Source of the DNA: Streptomyces capillispiralis
GTDB lineage: Bacteria > Actinomycetota > Actinomycetes > Streptomycetales > Streptomycetaceae
Direction: 5' to 3'
NCBI RefSeq assembly: GCF_007829875.1
Contig: NZ_VIWV01000001.1
Coordinates: forward strand, 7,886,001 to 7,950,000
DNA length: 64,000 bases
The position numbers were made by a program, and so were the translations under genes. The stretch's first letter is position 1; each line of letters opens with the position of its first letter. This document shows positions 1 to 8,154 of the stretch, piece by piece. Under the pieces are notes generated by a model, which was not told the DNA's origin, made no database searches, and saw only the letters and a list, made by a program, of their open reading frames with translations.

Positions 1-970
1 CGGCCAGCGCGGGGTCGCTGTTGGCGCCCGCGAAGGAGATCACGACCGGGGTGTTGGCCTCCACCACGTAGCCGCCCAGGTCGACGTCGCGCACCGGGTA
101 GTGCGTGGCGTAGTTGGCGATGGGCGTCTGGTTCCACAGCACGTGGTCGAGGGCCTCCTCGATCAGCATGCCGCTCTGCCGGCCGCCCGCGCCGGACAGC
201 AGCAGCACCAGGGCGTTGCCGATGAGGTTGCGCTCGGGCTCGACGCCCGCGCCCATCAGCATGACCAGCTGGTCCTTGAGCTCCTCGTCGGTCAGCCCGG
301 CCGGGTGCTGGATCAGCCACGAGGTGACGTCGTCGCCGGGCTGGCGCCGCTTGAGCGCGATCAGCTCCATGAGGCAGGCGGTGAGGTCCTCGTTGGCGCG
401 CAGCGCGTCCTTGCCGTCGAAGATCGCCGACATGGCGGTGGTGAGGGTGTCACCGATGTCCGCCGGGCAGCCGAACAGCTTGTTGAACAGCAGCAGCGGC
501 AGCAGCTTGGCGTAGTCGTTGAGGAGGTCGGCGCGGCCCCGCTCGCTGAACTGGTCCAGGAGGTAGTCGGCGATCGGCTCGACGTCACGCCGGATCCGGG
601 TGATGTTGAGCTGGGCCAGACTGTCGACCACGGCCTTGCGCAGCCGCAGATGCACGGCACCGTCGGTGAAGAGGCAGTTGGGCCGGTACGCCATCATCGG
701 CAGCACCGGGTTGTCCATGCCGATGCGGCCCTCGTTCAGCGCCTTCCAGCGGCGGGCGTCCCGCGCGAACAGCTCGGTGTTCTGCAGCACGCGCAGCGCC
801 GTCTCGTGGCCGACGACCAGGGTGGCGTCGGCGCCGGGGGCGAGCTCCACGGGGCCGGCCGGGGCGTGGGCGCGCAGCCGGTCGTAGACCCCCTGGGGGT
901 CGGCGGCGAACGAGGCGTCGTGCATGGGGCATCTGCTGACGGTGCCGGCAGATGTGGGCTGTGGATCCAT
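1..970 (-). CDS. cvnE: Cytochrome P450 of conservon type, C-terminus cut by window edge
   Basis: Haem-thiolate monooxygenase family; about 323 residues are visible and the haem-binding cysteine loop lies outside the window. The start is the ATG at 970, preceded by AAGGAAG. The I-helix region reads MGAGVEPE rather than the usual AGxET, so the oxygen-activating Thr is missing. The K-helix ExxR motif is absent: where EELLRYDSPV-type sequence is expected, the protein has HVLWNQTPI. Absence of ExxR is a known property of the CYP157 family, whose members sit in Streptomyces conservons. It follows cvnD by 56 bases on the same strand and is probably the fifth conservon gene. Substrate and activity cannot be read from the sequence. 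Confidence 0.93.
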   Translation of the reverse strand, partial: MDPQPTSAGTVSRCPMHDASFAADPQGVYDRLRAHAPAGPVELAPGADATLVVGHETALRVLQNTELFARDARRWKALNEGRIGMDNPVLPMMAYRPNCLFTDGAVHLRLRKAVVDSLAQLNITRIRRDVEPIADYLLDQFSERGRADLLNDYAKLLPLLLFNKLFGCPADIGDTLTTAMSAIFDGKDALRANEDLTACLMELIALKRRQPGDDVTSWLIQHPAGLTDEELKDQLVMLMGAGVEPERNLIGNALVLLLSGAGGRQSGMLIEEALDHVLWNQTPIANYATHYPVRDVDLGGYVVEANTPVVISFAGANSDPALA

Positions 971-988
971 GAAGTCTTCCTTAGTGAT

Positions 989-1008
989 CCGGGAACCACG
1001 GTTCCCGG
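989..1008. repeat. Inverted repeat between cvnD and the P450 gene
   Basis: CCGGGAACC and GGTTCCCGG flank a two-base centre (AC). It lies in the 56-base gap upstream of the P450 start. The near absence of a loop argues for a protein-binding dyad as much as for an RNA hairpin. Confidence 0.5.
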
Positions 1009-1026
1009 GCCGGGGACGCGGAGCGG

Positions 1027-1629
1027 TCAGGCCGCACGTTCGAGCAGGTGTCTCACCAGTGCGATGAGCGCCTGGGCCGAGGACTGCTGCTCGCGGGCGT
1101 CGCAGTAGACGACGGGGGTGTCCGGGAGCAGGTCGAGCGCCTCACGGACCTCCGCCACGCTGTACGTGGCGGAGGGGTCGAAGCAGTTGACGGCGATGGC
1201 GTACTCCAGGCCGTACCGCTCGATGAGGTCGATGACGGGGAAGGTCTCCTCCAGCCGTCCCGGGTCGACCAGGAGCAGCGCCCCCAGGGCGCCGCGGGCC
1301 ATGTCCTCCCACAGCTGCATGAAGCGCTGCTGTCCCGGGGTACCGAACAGGTACAGCACCAGGTCGTCGCTGAGGGTGAGGCGGCCGAAGTCCAGGGCGA
1401 CCGTGGTGGTGGTCTTGTCCGTCACGCCCCTGAGGTCGTCGACGTGGACGGACGCCTGGGTCATCTTCTCCTCGGTGCGCAGCGGAGTGATCTCCGACAG
1501 CGAGCCGATGAAGGTCGTCTTGCCCACGGCGAAATGCCCGACGACCAGAATCTTGGCGGCGTTGGTCACCGCGCTGGAGACGTAGATGGACTTCTGGGCC
1601 GTCTCAGCCGATGAGGGATTGGAGTCCAT
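1027..1629 (-). CDS. cvnD: Conservon GTPase CvnD
   Basis: Small Ras/MglA-like GTP-binding protein of about 200 residues, the switch component of a Streptomyces conservon. Visible motifs are the P-loop GHFAVGKTT, the G3 region FGTPGQQRF (Asp of DxxG replaced) and NCFD in place of NKxD. I start at the ATG at 1629, which has GAGAAGG just upstream; an in-frame start at 1659 would add ten residues without a good ribosome binding site. The start lies inside the end of cvnC, so the genes are translationally coupled. By analogy with known conservons it probably interacts with CvnA, CvnB and CvnC at the membrane in a G-protein-like complex. Confidence 0.95.
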   Translation of the reverse strand: MDSNPSSAETAQKSIYVSSAVTNAAKILVVGHFAVGKTTFIGSLSEITPLRTEEKMTQASVHVDDLRGVTDKTTTTVALDFGRLTLSDDLVLYLFGTPGQQRFMQLWEDMARGALGALLLVDPGRLEETFPVIDLIERYGLEYAIAVNCFDPSATYSVAEVREALDLLPDTPVVYCDAREQQSSAQALIALVRHLLERAA

Positions 1630-1978
1630 GCAGAACCTTCTCGAGGGTCGCTCTGTCAACGTTCTGGGCCCGGGGCGGCTCGGCCCGGCGCAGCAGGTGC
1701 CCCTGTTCCGATAAGTCGGTGAGCAGCAGCCGAGCCACCCCTACGGGCAGGCCGAGGTGGCCGGCCACCTCGGCGACCGACAGGTAGCCACCCGCGCACA
1801 GCTCCCAGATCGCCCGGACCTCGGGACCGGCTCCGAGCGGAAGGGTCCGCTCGGGAGCCAGGGTGACCAGGGTGTGCAGTGCCAGTTCGTCCGCGGACGG
1901 CAGGCTCCGGCCACCCGTGATCACATAGGAGCGGACGAAGTCACTGGTGACGGATGCTTCTTCGCCGGGCGTGGTCAT
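1604..1978 (-). CDS. cvnC: Conservon DUF742 protein CvnC
   Basis: 124-residue DUF742 protein with a winged-helix-like core (VAEVAGHLGLPVGVARLLLTDL) ending in GHLLRR. DUF742 proteins are the constant third member of conservons and are thought to link the roadblock protein with the GTPase. The start overlaps the cvnB stop by four bases and its end overlaps cvnD, typical operon coupling. Length is normal for the family. Confidence 0.95.
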   Translation of the reverse strand: MTTPGEEASVTSDFVRSYVITGGRSLPSADELALHTLVTLAPERTLPLGAGPEVRAIWELCAGGYLSVAEVAGHLGLPVGVARLLLTDLSEQGHLLRRAEPPRAQNVDRATLEKVLHGLQSLIG

Positions 1979-2376
1979 ACGCCGACACCGTTGTCCGAGC
2001 GCGGCGCCACGCTCATCGCCTTGCTCAGCGCCACCACCGTCTTCTGCATCCGGAACGACATGGCCTCCATGTCGACGTCCAGTGCCGCCGAGACGGCGAG
2101 GTAGGCGCCCTGTCCGGCGGCGATCAGGAAGATCCAGCCGCCGTCGTACTCCAGCAGCGTCTGCTTCCAGATGCCGTGCCCGGCCCCCACGAAACCGGCG
2201 ACCGCCCGGCTGAGGGACTGCATCGAACTCATCGCGGCGGCGTTGGTCTCGGCGTCGTCGCGCGAGATGTCGTCCGAACGCTGCAGCAGCAGGCCGTCAC
2301 CCGAGACGAGGACCGCGTGGCGGGCACCACGCACCTCGAGCACGTCGTTCAGCACCCACGACAGGTCGGTGTTCAC
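1975..2376 (-). CDS. cvnB: Roadblock/LC7 protein CvnB
   Basis: 133-residue roadblock/LC7 protein, the family that modulates small GTPases such as CvnD. The family signature is clear: N-terminal LSWVLNDVLEVRGARHAVLVSGDGLLL, then the FVGAGHGIWKQTLLEYDGGWIFL strand region in two pieces, and a final MSFRMQKTVVAL helix. It overlaps the cvnA stop by four bases and the cvnC start by four bases. Confidence 0.95.
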   Translation of the reverse strand: MNTDLSWVLNDVLEVRGARHAVLVSGDGLLLQRSDDISRDDAETNAAAMSSMQSLSRAVAGFVGAGHGIWKQTLLEYDGGWIFLIAAGQGAYLAVSAALDVDMEAMSFRMQKTVVALSKAMSVAPRSDNGVGV

Positions 2377-3584
2377 TGGTGGTCAGGTCCTTCCGTGGTG
2401 TTCGTGGTCCGCCCGAGCTGAGTGCCGCGTGCGAACGCCCCCAGGCGCGACGCGGTCACCTCGCCGGCCGACTCTGACGTCTGCTCGTCGATACCGGCCG
2501 CGTCCTCCGGGGCCGGTACCACCGCGATGGGGCCCTGGCGCCGGCGGCGCTTGGGCAGCCCGCCGGTGGTCGTGCCCACCACGTGGGAGGGGCCCACCGG
2601 GACGGGGGCCAGCCGGTGCGGCGTGCTCTCCTGCTCCTGGGCCGCGGGTTCCCGGACCGGCTCGGCGGGAGCGACGGCGTCGGCCGTCAGGAGTTCTTCC
2701 GGTACACGGATCACTGCACGCACTCCGCCGTAGGGGGACACCGAACCGACGGAGACACTGAATCCGTACCGCGCGGCGAGCATGCCGCACACCGCGAACC
2801 CGAACCGGGGCGGGTCACCGAGACCGGTGATGTCGACCGGGCCGTCCGCGGACAGCAGGGCCGCGGCCCGGTCCTTGGTCTCCTGGTCCATGCCCAGACC
2901 GGCGTCGTCGACGATGAAGCACACGCCCGTCGGTACGGACTGGATGTTGACCTCGACGGGCGTGCCCGGGGCGCTGTAGGTGGTGGCGTTGTCCAGCAGC
3001 TCGGCCAGCACCACCGCGATCGGCTCCACGGCCTTGCTGGAGACGGCGACGCTGACCTGGGCGTGGATACCCACCCGGTTGAAGTCCTTGATGCGGCCCT
3101 GCGCGCTGCGGGCCACGTCGTAGACGGTGGCCACTCCCTCACGCCGGCCCAGCCATCCGCCGCACAGCACCGAGATGCCCTTGGCCCGGCGGCTGAACTG
3201 GCTGCCGGTGTGGTCCACCGACATCAGGTCGGCCAGCACCTCGGTGTCGTCGCCGTACTTCTTCAACAGGCCGTCCAGCAGCAGCTGCTGCTCCTCGGCC
3301 AGCGACTGGAGCGTGCCCATCGCTGACTTCAGTACGGCCTTGGTCGCCGACTCCGCGTCCGCCCGCACATCCGCAAGGTCACCGCGGTGCTGCGTGTCCA
3401 GGACGGAGATGTGCCCCTGGAGCTGGTCGATCCTGCCCTGGGCGTGGCCCAGTCCCGTCTCCAACTCCTTCTTTGTTCTTCGGAGCGCCACATTGGTTCT
3501 CCGCGCCCGCTGCACTGCGAACACCGCAGCGACGAGCACCACAAGCAAGATCCACAGCAGTGGATCCTCGATCAATGACGTCAT
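2373..3584 (-). CDS. cvnA: Conservon sensor-like histidine kinase CvnA
   Basis: First gene of the conservon, about 403 residues from the ATG at 3584 (AAGAGAG four to five bases upstream); an ATG 21 bases further up is less well placed. Layout: one membrane segment near residues 10-27, a long coiled coil to about residue 105, then a histidine-kinase-type ATPase domain with N box ELLDNATTYSAPGT and G1 box DDAGLGMD. The C-terminal 100 residues are Pro/Ala/Glu-rich and look disordered. There is no large extracellular sensor domain, unlike some CvnA proteins, and no classical phospho-acceptor His motif is obvious. Confidence 0.93.
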   Translation of the reverse strand: MTSLIEDPLLWILLVVLVAAVFAVQRARRTNVALRRTKKELETGLGHAQGRIDQLQGHISVLDTQHRGDLADVRADAESATKAVLKSAMGTLQSLAEEQQLLLDGLLKKYGDDTEVLADLMSVDHTGSQFSRRAKGISVLCGGWLGRREGVATVYDVARSAQGRIKDFNRVGIHAQVSVAVSSKAVEPIAVVLAELLDNATTYSAPGTPVEVNIQSVPTGVCFIVDDAGLGMDQETKDRAAALLSADGPVDITGLGDPPRFGFAVCGMLAARYGFSVSVGSVSPYGGVRAVIRVPEELLTADAVAPAEPVREPAAQEQESTPHRLAPVPVGPSHVVGTTTGGLPKRRRRQGPIAVVPAPEDAAGIDEQTSESAGEVTASRLGAFARGTQLGRTTNTTEGPDHQ

Positions 3585-3969
3585 GAGACTCTCTTCAAGT
3601 CGCATCGCGCCGGGAGTGCGGAAGGCCCCCGTGCCCGTAGGACTGCGTCCGGCCGTCAGGCGGCGCGGACCCTATGGGCGGACCAAGCCTCAACTCCTCA
3701 GCGATGGGGCCTTAGAGACTGTCCCCCGTACGCGTTCATGACGCGCCGCCAGCCTACTGAAAGTTCGATGATCTTAACAGCTGAGGGATGACAACACGCC
3801 TGTCCGGGTAACCACTTGACGACCCTCACCAGACCCACACACCCGGGCGTGTTACGGGCGCCGAGGGGCCGTGAATGACCGTCTCCGGGGCCCCTTACCG
3901 CCGTATGGACGGCAGGGGAACACGGCGCCGACAGGCGGCCAACGGTCTGCCGGAACAGGCATCGGGGGA

Positions 3970-4250
3970 GACTCCCGGGCCGCGCGCCACCCCCGCGGCA
4001 CCATGGCGGTCCGCATCACCGTGAATCCGACCACCACGGCGCGCAGTTCGAGACGGCTGCCCTCCTCCGGCGAGTGGACCATCGCCGGCAGGCCGGGTGG
4101 GAAGACCACGACGCCGATCGCGAACATCACCCTGAAGAAGGCGGTGCCCGCCTGCGCCGCGTGGGCCTTGGCCGCGGTGCCCACCGCCACCACGAAGGTC
4201 GGGTCGAACAACGACTCCAGGGGGTGGCGGACCGGCCGCGCTCCTCCGGG
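3970..4250 (-). pseudogene. Remnant of an LtrA-family (low temperature requirement A) membrane protein
   Basis: The open frame has no ATG/GTG start with a ribosome binding site, but the translation resembles pieces of LtrA proteins: HPLESLFDPTFVVAVGTAAKAH matches the N-terminal ELFFDLVFVFAV region and VVVGFTVMRTAMVPRGWRAAR matches a GYVVMRxALVxQWLRAAR segment. The two pieces are closer together than in full-length proteins (about 370 residues), so there is an internal deletion as well as loss of both ends. Identification rests on remembered family sequence. Confidence 0.45.
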
Positions 4251-4336
4251 TCACGGCCGGTCATCGGTCTCCGGCTGTGCGCCAGTCTGCCGCCCTCGGC
4301 TCCCGCCGAGCCGCGAGGCCCGCCCCGCCCCTCACC

Positions 4337-4519
4337 TCACCCCATCGGCCCGCCCGGGGCCGGGGCGAACGTGGGCGGGAGTCCGAAGAGTTCGAACAGG
4401 CCGTGCTCGCGGAACGCGACGACGCGGTCGATCCCGGCGGCGGTGACCGACAGCACCATCACCGCGTGCGCGTGGTGCGCCCCGTCCGGCCCGCGCCGGT
4501 ACAGGGCGAGCGCTGCACC
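4337..4519 (-). pseudogene. C-terminal remnant of a sigma-70 factor with SnoaL-like tail
   Basis: Read in the frame ending at the TGA at 4337-4339, the translation contains ALALYRRGPDG, VMVLSVTAAGIDRVVAF and GLFELFGLPP. These are typical of the last 60 residues of Streptomyces sigma factors that carry a SnoaL-like C-terminal domain. Everything upstream of about 4519 is missing because the sequence there becomes an MFS transporter in another frame. No start codon or functional domain survives. Confidence 0.6.
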
Positions 4520-4839
4520 GCCCGGAAGCCGATCAGCATCGGTACGCTCGTCGCCGCCGCGCAGGCCGCCGAGGCCACGATGAACACCACCACACCGGCC
4601 AGGAAGCCGGTGCGGTGACCGGTGCGGTCGGCGATCCGGCCGGCCGGGACGAGCAGCGCGGCGAAGACGATCGCATAGGCATTGAGCACCCAGCTCAGGT
4701 CGGCGAGGTCGCCGGGCCGCAGCTCGGTGGCGATCGACGGCAGGGCGACGTTGGCGACGAACAGATCGAGACTGGACAGCACCACGCCCAGGGACACGAT
4801 CATCAGCACCACCACCGGGCGAGCGGTGACTCGCGGCAT
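4513..4839 (-). pseudogene. 5' fragment of a DHA2-type MFS exporter
   Basis: ATG at 4839 with a good GGGAGGA site. The translation is a clear drug:H+ antiporter N-terminus: LSSLDLFVANVALPSIATEL (TM1), WVLNAYAIVFAALLVPAGRIADRTG (TM2 and motif A), then LAGVVVFIVAS and PMLIGFRAVQ. After about 109 residues the homology stops at FRAVQ and the frame runs into the back of a sigma factor gene, ending in 20 unrelated residues. A functional exporter needs about 450-500 residues, so this is a truncated gene, although its promoter-proximal end looks intact. Confidence 0.75.
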
Positions 4840-5048
4840 GGATTCCTCCCTCTGCGCGGTCCGCCGGACGTGGCGGACCGTCATGCTGCAGACCCGCCGC
4901 GCGGTGAGAAGGAATCGCGGGCAGTCGTGGCGGCCCATGAGGAAGTGACGCGGGCGGACCGCCCCGGCAGCCGTCCGCCCCGGCAGGAAGGCGTCCGGCC
5001 GGGGCGGGGGCCGGCCGTCGCCCGGGTCGAGGGCGACGGCCGCGGGGG

Positions 5049-6263
5049 TCAGTCGCGGATGATCTGCGGTGCGATGTCCTCGGTGAAGGAGGGGGTGGAG
5101 GCCGCCGAGGGGGTGCGCTTGGCGGTGGCCGCGCCGGAGCCGCAGAAGGAGGCCTCCAGGGTTCCGCCGAGCGTGGAGTTGACGGTCCCGTTGTTGGAGG
5201 TGTTCGCCAGGGAGGTCATGCTGCGGGTGCCGTCACTGGTGGTGAAGGCGTAGGTGTAGTAGCCCTGGACGGTGCCGGTGTGGCCGTAGACGGTGGTGCC
5301 GCAGGACAGGTGCCGGCCGCGCAGGCCCAGCCCGTAGGACTGCTTGCCGTCCGCGGTGACCGGGACCATGGTGGTCATGTCCCGCAGCTGCTGCTCGGGC
5401 AGGAGCCGTCCGGACAGGAGCGCGGAGAAGAACCGGTTGAGGTCCGCCGCGTTGGAGATGACCGCTCCGGCGGACTGGGCCCAGGAGACGGTCTGCTCGG
5501 TGGAGTCGACCAGCGGCAGGGTGGTGTCGTCCTGGCGCAGGTAACCGCGGGCGTAGGAGCCGGAGAGGGTCGTTCGCGGGTGGACGTAGGAGGTGTTGCG
5601 CAGCCGCAGCGGCGTGATGATGCGCTGCTGGTAGTGGGTGGCGATCGGGGTGCCGGTGAGGTGCTCGATGAGTTGGCCCAGCACGACGAAGTTGGTGTTG
5701 GAGTAGCTGTAGGCCGCGCCCGGCGCGTTGTTGAGGGGGCGGGCGGTGGAGAGGTCGATCAGTTCCTGGTAGCTGAAGACCTTGGTGCGCACCGCCTCGA
5801 AGCCCGGGACGGTGTTGTAGAACATGTCGTTGGTGTAGTCGTACAGGCCGCTGCGGTGGCTGAGCAGGTGCCGCACGGTGATGCGGTCGTCGGGCAGCGG
5901 CTGGGGCAGGTACTGGTTGGCGGGGGCGTCGAGGTCGACGCGTCCCTCGGCGGCGAGTTGCAGCAGCACCACCGCGGTGAACGTCTTGCTGACGCTGCCG
6001 ACGCGGAACCGGCGGCCGGTGTCCATCGCGGTGTGCGCGCCGGTGTCGGCCTCACCGGTGGCGACGCGGTAGCTGGTGTAGCCCTCGTCGATCCGCGTGA
6101 GTGCCCCGGGAGCACCCTGCTGCAGGGCCGTGTTGTGCACGGTGCGTACGGCGGCGGTGTCCGGGACGGGCAGGGAGGTGCTGTCCGCGAGGGCCGGAGA
6201 GGCCGCCAGGGTGACGATCAGGGTGGAACCGGCGAGTAACGTGCTCACGTGTTTGATCCGCAT
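5049..6263 (-). CDS. Secreted serine beta-lactamase/D-Ala-D-Ala carboxypeptidase family protein
   Basis: About 404 residues from the ATG at 6263, six bases after GAGAG; ATG codons at 6269 and 6338 are alternatives. A signal peptide (IKHVSTLLAGSTLIVTLAASPALA) is followed by a class C-like serine hydrolase fold with SVSK (SxxK nucleophile and base), YSN (YxN) and HTG motifs. It probably acts outside the cell on peptidoglycan peptides, D-amino-acid peptides or esters; beta-lactam resistance cannot be inferred. Codon 9 is TTA (6237-6239), so translation should depend on the bldA tRNA. It stands alone, convergent with the decayed MFS/sigma zone. Confidence 0.9.
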   Translation of the reverse strand: MRIKHVSTLLAGSTLIVTLAASPALADSTSLPVPDTAAVRTVHNTALQQGAPGALTRIDEGYTSYRVATGEADTGAHTAMDTGRRFRVGSVSKTFTAVVLLQLAAEGRVDLDAPANQYLPQPLPDDRITVRHLLSHRSGLYDYTNDMFYNTVPGFEAVRTKVFSYQELIDLSTARPLNNAPGAAYSYSNTNFVVLGQLIEHLTGTPIATHYQQRIITPLRLRNTSYVHPRTTLSGSYARGYLRQDDTTLPLVDSTEQTVSWAQSAGAVISNAADLNRFFSALLSGRLLPEQQLRDMTTMVPVTADGKQSYGLGLRGRHLSCGTTVYGHTGTVQGYYTYAFTTSDGTRSMTSLANTSNNGTVNSTLGGTLEASFCGSGAATAKRTPSAASTPSFTEDIAPQIIRD

Positions 6264-6398
6264 CCGCATCTCTCTCGGGTGGAGAACTGGAAGGCGCCCC
6301 GCGGTCCCGGCTTGGTTCCCCGACTTCCGTGGCTGCAAAGGAGGTTGAGCCTCGGCTCGCTGTGTCCCGTGCGGTCGCGTGGTCGTTCGGACGAGGAA

Positions 6399-6447
6399 GG
6401 GTCACCGGTGTCCGGGGCGGCACCGCAGGCATAGTAGTGGACCGGTG
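6399..6447. repeat. Spaced inverted repeat upstream of the serine hydrolase
   Basis: GTCACCGGT (6399-6407) and ACCGGTGAC (6439-6447) are exact complements 31 bases apart. They lie in the gap between the serine hydrolase and the Nudix gene, so could be a regulator site or a weak hairpin. Confidence 0.3.
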
Positions 6448-6533
6448 ACTCCACGCCGGGCGCGCCGTGGACGACGCCGTCCGGCCGCCGGAGAAACAGG
6501 GGACCGGGGCCGGCCCCTTCGGCTCTCATGTCG

Positions 6534-7037
6534 TCAGGAAGGCTCAGTCGCCGTGCCGCTGACCCCGTAGTGGCGCACCCCGGGCGCTCCTCGCGGCACC
6601 GGCTCCGGCCACAGGCAGTCCAGGACGGAGGCGGACGGAGCGAACAGCGCGGGCGGTACCGACGCGCGCGGGAACCACTCCCAGCGCACGATCTTGTCCG
6701 GTTCCGTCACCCGGGGCGTCCCGGTCGCTCCCTCGGTGACGGCCGCGGCCGTGACACGGGTCAGCCCGTGCAGACCGTCCACGAGAACCGCCAGTACCCG
6801 TACGTCCGCCGCGCGCACGGACAGCCCCGTCTCCTCCGCGAGTTCCCGCGCGGCGGCCGTCTCGAAGTCCTCCCCGGCGTCCACCTTGCCGCCCGGGAGC
6901 TCCCACCGGCCGTCGTGTCCGAAGCCGAGCAGGACGCGGCCGGCGGGGTCGAGGACGGCGAGACCGACCCCCGTCAGGCTGTGGGACGCCGGATGACTGC
7001 GTTCGGGGCGCTCCGCGCCGTGTTCACCGCTGTTCAC
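6534..7037 (-). CDS. Nudix hydrolase
   Basis: About 167 residues from a GTG at 7037. The Nudix box is complete (G-x5-E-x7-REL-x-EE-x-GL: GGKVDAGEDFETAAARELAE, then ETGL), so it should hydrolyse a nucleoside diphosphate linked to another moiety using Mg2+. The sequence before the box (LAVLDPAGRVLLGFGHDGRWELPGG) resembles MutT/ADP-sugar hydrolases; the substrate cannot be told. No strong ribosome binding site precedes the GTG, and the frame remains open further upstream, so the start is uncertain. It is divergent from the WhiB-like gene. Confidence 0.85.
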   Translation of the reverse strand: MNSGEHGAERPERSHPASHSLTGVGLAVLDPAGRVLLGFGHDGRWELPGGKVDAGEDFETAAARELAEETGLSVRAADVRVLAVLVDGLHGLTRVTAAAVTEGATGTPRVTEPDKIVRWEWFPRASVPPALFAPSASVLDCLWPEPVPRGAPGVRHYGVSGTATEPS

Positions 7038-7233
7038 CGGCCCATTGTGCAGGGGCCGGCACCGCCTTCGCGTCCCCGCTCCGGCATCGTGCCGGTCGCG
7101 CCGGGCCGGCCCGCGTGTCACACCCGCGCGGCGCGACCGGTCATCCATGGTGAGGACCCCGCGGCGCCGCGCGCGGATCCTCACCCGACGAGGCTCACCG
7201 CCCCGTCCCGTTCTCCGACGAGGAGGTCCCGCC

Positions 7234-7488
7234 GTGGACTGGAGTGAGAGGGCGAACTGCCGAGAGGCGGACCCGGACCTGTTCTTTCCCATCGGCGACA
7301 GAGGCCCGACGCTGGTGCAGATCGAGCGGGCGAAGGCGGTGTGCCACGACTGCCCCGTCCTGGAGCGGTGTCTGGACTGGGCCCTGCGATCCGGCCCCCT
7401 GGAGGGGATCTGGGGCGGCACCACCGAAGGCGAACGCCGTGCCCTGATGCGCCGCCCGGCCCCCGGCACCGACGCGGCCGCGGCCTGA
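7234..7488 (+). CDS. WhiB-like iron-sulfur transcription factor
   Basis: 84 residues from a GTG with AGGAGG eight bases upstream. Four conserved cysteines are present (ANC near residue 9, CHDC, and LERC), which in this family hold a redox- or NO-sensitive [4Fe-4S] cluster, followed by the G[VI]WGG turn (GIWGG) and a short basic Arg-rich tail. Wbl proteins usually act with the principal sigma factor. It is small and close to the WhiB/Wbl minimum. Which Wbl class it belongs to cannot be decided here. Confidence 0.92.
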   Translation: MDWSERANCREADPDLFFPIGDRGPTLVQIERAKAVCHDCPVLERCLDWALRSGPLEGIWGGTTEGERRALMRRPAPGTDAAAA

Positions 7489-7591
7489 CCGGCACGTCCG
7501 CGAGCGCCGGTGCCGCCGCCGGCCCACCGTGTCACAGATCCCCACCCTCCCCGGTCATCACTGCGCGACCACTCGAGGAAGGTGGACACCA

Positions 7592-8038
7592 GTGTCGGAC
7601 AAGGACTCAGCACATGTGCACGGAGCCGGGGAGCATGACGAGAAGGCGAGTTGGACGACAGCGGCCAGGATGCTCCAGGACGCCTCGCCGCTCACCGTCC
7701 CCGAGGGCGCTTCGGCGATGACCATCGAGGTCGAGTGGGAGCCCGGCGATCCAGGAACCCCTCCGCACCGTCACTCGGGCCCGGCGTTCGGGTACGTCGT
7801 CGAAGGAGCGGTCCTCGAGCTCGAGGGCGAGCCGGAGCGGGTCGTCGAGGCGGGCGGGACGTTCTGGGAGCCGGGCGGCGACGTCATCCACTACCAGGAC
7901 GGCAACGCGCTGACGGACGCGCGGACCCGGTTCGTGGTGACCATGCTGTGCGCCCCTGGCAGGCCGATGCTCGAACTGGTCGACGAGCGGGAGCTGGCGG
8001 ATCGCGCCCACCTGCGCGCCCCGCGGCCCACCGACTGA
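7592..8038 (+). CDS. Cupin-domain protein
   Basis: 148 residues from a GTG after GAGGAAGG. A single conserved beta-barrel (cupin_2-like): PGTPPHRHSGPAFGYVVEGAVLELEG supplies the first metal-binding His cluster and the second motif is around TFWEPGGDVIHYQ. Such small cupins bind a divalent metal; roles range from dioxygenases to sensors and the sequence does not separate them. It follows the WhiB-like gene by about 100 bases on the same strand and is ended by a strong hairpin. Confidence 0.85.
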   Translation: MSDKDSAHVHGAGEHDEKASWTTAARMLQDASPLTVPEGASAMTIEVEWEPGDPGTPPHRHSGPAFGYVVEGAVLELEGEPERVVEAGGTFWEPGGDVIHYQDGNALTDARTRFVVTMLCAPGRPMLELVDERELADRAHLRAPRPTD

Positions 8039-8065
8039 CCCGTCCGTTCACCCGCCGGAACGATC

Positions 8066-8102
8066 GGCCCCTGCCCCGCACGATCCGTGCGGGGCAGGGG
8101 CC
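8066..8102. terminator. Strong hairpin between convergent genes
   Basis: Perfect 16-base-pair stem, GGCCCCTGCCCCGCAC paired with its complement at 8087-8102, with a five-base loop. It lies between the ends of the cupin gene and the AhpD-like gene and probably serves both strands. There is no U-run, as is common in Streptomyces. Confidence 0.75.
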
Positions 8103-8154
8103 GCGCCCACGGTGCTTCTCCGCACCCCGGGCGCGCGCTGGGCGTCCCGGGTGC

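Noticed and set aside
101..1108. Long plus-strand frames over the P450, conservon and other minus-strand genes
   Set aside because: They are shadows of high-GC coding sequence: poor residue composition, no domains, and the opposite strand encodes clear families.
6337..6345. AAAGGAGG on the plus strand at the start of the gap after the serine hydrolase
   Set aside because: No plus-strand reading frame with recognisable content follows at a suitable distance.
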